This document shows, piece by piece, positions 60,814 through 64,000 of a stretch of DNA of 64,000 nucleotides. The stretch is from NCBI RefSeq assembly GCF_900112135.1, contig NZ_FOLC01000006.1, positions 186,001-250,000 on the forward strand, in the 5' to 3' direction. The translations under genes were made by a program, and so were the position numbers. Positions within the stretch are counted from its first letter, which is position 1, and every line of letters starts with the position of its first letter. The notes under the pieces are model-generated. The model was not told where the DNA came from. It worked only from the letters and a program-made list of their open reading frames with translations, and did no database searches. The stretch is from Collimonas sp. OK412. Lineage in GTDB: Bacteria > Pseudomonadota > Gammaproteobacteria > Burkholderiales > Burkholderiaceae_D.

Positions 60814-62442
60814 ATGGCGAAGAATCCTGTCGAAAAGCGCGTCGACACCCTGCGCAACCTGTGGCTGGAACACACCGACGATCCGCAAATGCGGGTGCTG
60901 GTGTGGCGCATCCCGGACAATGCCGACCGCATGCTGCAAGCGTTTTTCGAGATGCAGCAACATCCTGGCGACTGGACCACGCCGGACCTGTTCCTGCGCT
61001 TCGATGCGCCGTTTGACACTGGCTTCGGCTACAGCCGCGCATTGCGCCAGGCCCTGGCCGACAGCTATATCGACAGCAAGGACAGCCTGCGTGAGCAAGG
61101 CGTGGCGGCAGACTGGCCATTCACCCGGTTGCCTCATCACGATTCGGCATCCGGGACAATGGCCGTTCTGGCTTCATTCGCGCAGCATCACCAGGCGCAG
61201 CTAGCGCATTTGCGCTACGTGAACGCGGTGCTGGCGCCGAATGGCGTGGCCAGCCAGGACGCCTGGGAAGTCTGGCTGGATGCCGCGCTGCATAGTCCCG
61301 GCCTGGCGTCGGATGCGAGCCGAGTACGGCTGACGCTGGTCGACACCTTGTCCGATCGCCGCTGGCAGGCACTGGCGCAGCGCCATGGCGCCCGTGTCCG
61401 CGTAGTGGAAGCGCCGATCGACATGTTCGACATCGCCCGCGAAACGGTGGCGCAAGCTGGCGGTTCAGGACCGACGGTGGCTTACCGCCAGCTGCTCACC
61501 GACGTTATCACCCTGGTGGAAAAGGGCAGTGCGGCACAAACTGCGGCGCGCGCTGAAAAGGCCATGCAGATCGCACAGCGCGAGCAATGGCCGGACCAGC
61601 AGGTAGTGCTGCAGATGGCGGTGGCCGGCGCCTATGTAAAAGAAAAGAACTATGCCGACGCCATCAAGCGCTATCGCGACGCCCGCACATGCGCCACCCA
61701 GGCGGAACAGGACAAACACCCGATGGCGGCCGACCTGATCATGCAGACCTGGTTCGGCGAAGCCGGCGTATGGCTGGTTGCGAAGCAGCCTGAAAAAGCG
61801 GCGCAAGCCTACCGCAGCGCCGCGGAACAGGCGCAGCGCGTACCCAATCCCATGTTTGAAATCGAAGGTTTCCGCATGGCCGGCTATTGTTATGCGCAAG
61901 CCCGGCAGGAAAAACCGGCGCGCGACCACGGCGCCCTGGCATTGCGCGCCGCAAAAGCCATCGACCCTGCCGAGCGTCCGCTCACCACCATGGCGCTGGC
62001 CCTGCAGGACCTGTTGCGGCTGCAAGATCCGGGACGCACCGAAAAGCTGGAGCGCTGCGCGGCCGATTACCAGGCCGCCGTCGCCGCAGCGCACCTGCAA
62101 GCCGAACAGCAAGCCGGCAAGCTTGGCGCACAGCCTTCGCCGGCCGACCTGGAAAAAATCGAAAGCACCATGCACGCGCGTTTCGAAAGCGGTTTCCAGC
62201 GCCAGCGCCAGGAACGCGAACACCTGATCGCAGGCGGCGACGAATTTTTCCGCAAAGTGGTGGCGCTGGCGCGCGAGCTGCTCAATCCGCTCTGGAATGG
62301 CCTGCCCGAGGTCAAGCATCCGCTCGACAAGGATGTGCCGGAATGGAGCGAGCCGCCGCAATTCACCAAGCTGCCCGATCCATCGGGTCTGATCAATGAT
62401 GCCGCTCCAGTACAACCGAGCGCCTCTGCAGTGACAGCTTGA
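60814..62442 (+). CDS. Uncharacterised TPR-like protein between vgrG and PAAR/Rhs (putative effector adaptor)
   Basis: A 542-residue soluble protein. The first ~200 residues (VEKRVDTLRNLWLEHTDDPQMRVLVWRIPDNADRMLQAFFEMQQHP...) have the feel of a conserved T6SS-linked domain I cannot name. Residues ~220-430 are helical repeats resembling TPRs (AQREQWPDQQVVLQMAVAGAYVKEKNYADAIKRYRDA; AAQAYRSAAEQAQRVPNPMFEIEGFRMAGYCYAQARQ). AAAGGACG precedes the ATG. Genes in this slot often encode chaperones that load the adjacent effector on VgrG. It is not of the DUF1795 (EagR) or DUF4123 type as far as I can tell. Confidence 0.65.
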   Translation: MAKNPVEKRVDTLRNLWLEHTDDPQMRVLVWRIPDNADRMLQAFFEMQQHPGDWTTPDLFLRFDAPFDTGFGYSRALRQALADSYIDSKDSLREQGVAADWPFTRLPHHDSASGTMAVLASFAQHHQAQLAHLRYVNAVLAPNGVASQDAWEVWLDAALHSPGLASDASRVRLTLVDTLSDRRWQALAQRHGARVRVVEAPIDMFDIARETVAQAGGSGPTVAYRQLLTDVITLVEKGSAAQTAARAEKAMQIAQREQWPDQQVVLQMAVAGAYVKEKNYADAIKRYRDARTCATQAEQDKHPMAADLIMQTWFGEAGVWLVAKQPEKAAQAYRSAAEQAQRVPNPMFEIEGFRMAGYCYAQARQEKPARDHGALALRAAKAIDPAERPLTTMALALQDLLRLQDPGRTEKLERCAADYQAAVAAAHLQAEQQAGKLGAQPSPADLEKIESTMHARFESGFQRQRQEREHLIAGGDEFFRKVVALARELLNPLWNGLPEVKHPLDKDVPEWSEPPQFTKLPDPSGLINDAAPVQPSASAVTA

Positions 62443-62455
62443 GGAAGACAGGTCC

Positions 62456-64000
62456 ATGACTAACGCCGCCAAGCATTTCGATCCGCAAATCGGGATCGAC
62501 ATCCACATGTACGAACTGGTGCCGGGAACGCCGCCGGTGCCGCTGCCGACCGCGCACATCTCGATGGTGCTCGATCCCTTCGATTACCTGCCATTCATCG
62601 GCGCCACGGTGCAGGTAGCCGGCGTCAAGCGCGCCACCGCGGGGACCGGAGGATTGTCGGTGCATATCCCGCTGGCGCTGTGGGTGCCGTTCCTGCGCGC
62701 CCCCGGCGGACCGCAGTTCGATGATGAGCTGTTCATGGGCAGCAAGACCGTACTCGCCGACGATTCGCCATTCTCGCGCCTAGGCATGCCGGTGCTGGAT
62801 TGCAGCGTAGTCGGCATGGTGCCGCCGTTCCGCCTGAAAAAGCCATCCAAGCCGCATCTGTCGATGACTTTGCCTACCTCGGTCAACCTGGCGATACCCG
62901 ATAGCGTATTCATCGGCGGGCCGCCGACGATCTCCATGATGGCAATTGCGTCCAGGCTGGGACTCGCTGCCTTAGGTAAAGGATTCAAGGCACTGCGCGG
63001 CACCAAGGGTTACAAGCGGGCGGCTGAAGCCTTCAAGAAGGCGCGGCAGAAGCTGTTCAAGAATATGGAGCCGAGTTTCTTGAAATGCAAAGTGCTGCGC
63101 GCCGAGCCGGTCGATATCCGTGACGGCAGCGTCGCTCTCTCGCATCAGGATTTTGCGATACCGGGACGTTTGCCCCTGATCTGGAGTCGCGCTTATTCGT
63201 CGAATAATAACCACCAAGGCGTATGCGGATACGGCTGGCAGACGCCTGCGGATTTTCGGCTGGAAATCGAGCCGGATGGCATGGTCTTGTTTTTCGAGGC
63301 TAGCGGCGCGGCGGTATTTCCACAATCGCCGCAAGCGATTGGGGTTGAACACGCGGTGACCGAATTTGTCGATGGCGCAAGATTGGTTTGGGTTAACAAT
63401 GACGGCATAGATGAACTGCAAGTCGTCACCAAAGACGATTTGCGTTACGTTTTTCGCAAACCCGCACTGAACCTCTCGCCGTTGCATAAGGCTCTGCATC
63501 TGCAGGTCGAAAGGATCGAGGATCTGAGCGGCAATCACTGGCGATTCGAGCGGGTCGACGGTCATTTGACAAGGATCGCAGAGAGCGGCATCAACGAGTT
63601 GCCGGGGCGTTTTATCGAAGTGCATGAATTCGCTGGACAAATTCACCAGCTCAGCCTGCATGATCCGGCCACTGGCTTGACGCATCCGCTGGTGAGCTAC
63701 AAATATCAAAACCATGACTTGATCGCGGCTGTCGACGCCCTCGGTGCGGCCCGCGTTTTCGATTACGACCGTCATCATATGGTGCGCCACGCCGATCGTC
63801 TTGGGCTGTCTTTTCATTATGCATATGATGCCGAATGGCGTGTAGTGCGCGCCTGGGGCGACCAGGGATTGCATGATTATCGCTTTGTGTACGACACTCT
63901 GTTGCGTGAAACGGCCGTAACCGATTCTCTTGGCCATACTTCGTTAGTGAAGTTCGATGACAATAACCTGCCTTTGTGCGAAATCGATGCCTTGGGCGGC
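62456..64000 (+). CDS. PAAR/Rhs-repeat T6SS effector (N-terminal part, runs off right edge)
   Basis: The frame is open from the ATG at 62456 to the window end (515 codons). Residues ~1-180 form a PAAR-like spike domain (HISMVLDPFDYLPFIGATVQVAGVKRA, VFIGGPPTISMMAIASRLGL). The Rhs N-terminal block begins near residue 225 (VALSHQDFAIPGRLPLIWSRAYSSN..GVCGYGWQTPADFRLEI), and YD-type repeats start thereafter (YDRHHMVRHADRLGLSFHYAYD). Rhs proteins form a cocoon around a C-terminal toxin; that tip and its immunity gene lie beyond the window. AGGAAGACAGG precedes the start. Confidence 0.88.
   Translation, partial: MTNAAKHFDPQIGIDIHMYELVPGTPPVPLPTAHISMVLDPFDYLPFIGATVQVAGVKRATAGTGGLSVHIPLALWVPFLRAPGGPQFDDELFMGSKTVLADDSPFSRLGMPVLDCSVVGMVPPFRLKKPSKPHLSMTLPTSVNLAIPDSVFIGGPPTISMMAIASRLGLAALGKGFKALRGTKGYKRAAEAFKKARQKLFKNMEPSFLKCKVLRAEPVDIRDGSVALSHQDFAIPGRLPLIWSRAYSSNNNHQGVCGYGWQTPADFRLEIEPDGMVLFFEASGAAVFPQSPQAIGVEHAVTEFVDGARLVWVNNDGIDELQVVTKDDLRYVFRKPALNLSPLHKALHLQVERIEDLSGNHWRFERVDGHLTRIAESGINELPGRFIEVHEFAGQIHQLSLHDPATGLTHPLVSYKYQNHDLIAAVDALGAARVFDYDRHHMVRHADRLGLSFHYAYDAEWRVVRAWGDQGLHDYRFVYDTLLRETAVTDSLGHTSLVKFDDNNLPLCEIDALGG

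Overview
The window is about 62% GC, with dense, mostly compact genes on both strands and the gene content of a Burkholderiales bacterium. An Oxalobacteraceae member such as Collimonas, Herbaspirillum or Janthinobacterium fits best. That assignment rests on protein families, the type VI secretion genes and general sequence style, not on any search. No rRNA, canonical tRNA, CRISPR array, insertion sequence or prophage was found.

Layout. 1-4.7 kb: a partial fatty-acyl-AMP ligase, a Rieske oxygenase, a TTG-started short-chain dehydrogenase and a Tat-exported GMC oxidoreductase. Three near-identical promoter modules (a 44-bp box exactly 17 bp from TATAGT) each point at one of these transcription units, so this looks like one co-regulated pathway continuing off the left edge. 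4.7-11.8 kb: a stand-alone ABC ATPase, a secreted PA-domain metallopeptidase with a small secreted partner, a trimeric autotransporter adhesin and a Tat-exported phospholipase C. 12-15.6 kb: an isocitrate-dehydrogenase-like enzyme and the peroxide-defence pair ahpC-ahpF. 16-25.9 kb: secreted nucleotidase, Sel1 lipoprotein, creatininase-like protein, beta-propeller, hydrolases, SDR, GST with its HxlR regulator, a short lipoprotein and gmhA. 25.9-33.3 kb: a GntR regulator divergent from a catabolic operon (aminotransferase, MFS transporter, hydratase-like protein, FAD/Fe-S dehydrogenase), with the same 16-bp palindrome at both promoters.

34-42 kb is an RNA-repair and RNA-surveillance island. 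RtcR (sigma-54 activator) is divergent from an rsr (Ro60/TROVE), Y RNAs, rtcB, rtcA operon that has a consensus -24/-12 promoter. The interval between rsr and rtcB holds four tandem Y-RNA-like structures. All share the same stem and internal loop but carry progressively more complete tRNA mimicry: none, a T-arm/acceptor minihelix, and two full tRNA-like folds that are circularly permuted at two different points. A nucleotidyltransferase follows rtcR and an HNH nuclease lies beyond rtcA. This is the most interesting part of the window.

42-49.3 kb holds a DUF2339/DUF3999 pair of envelope proteins, an M48 lipoprotein protease, a CPBP protease and an uncharacterised single-pass protein. 49.4-64 kb is part of a type VI secretion locus: an M15 peptidase (TagX-like), TssM, TagF, an OmpA/BON protein, TssA, a small TPR-like exported protein, VgrG, a TPR-like putative adaptor and the N-terminal part of a PAAR/Rhs effector that runs off the right edge with its toxin tip not visible. 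Sheath, baseplate and TssJ/K/L genes are not in the window.
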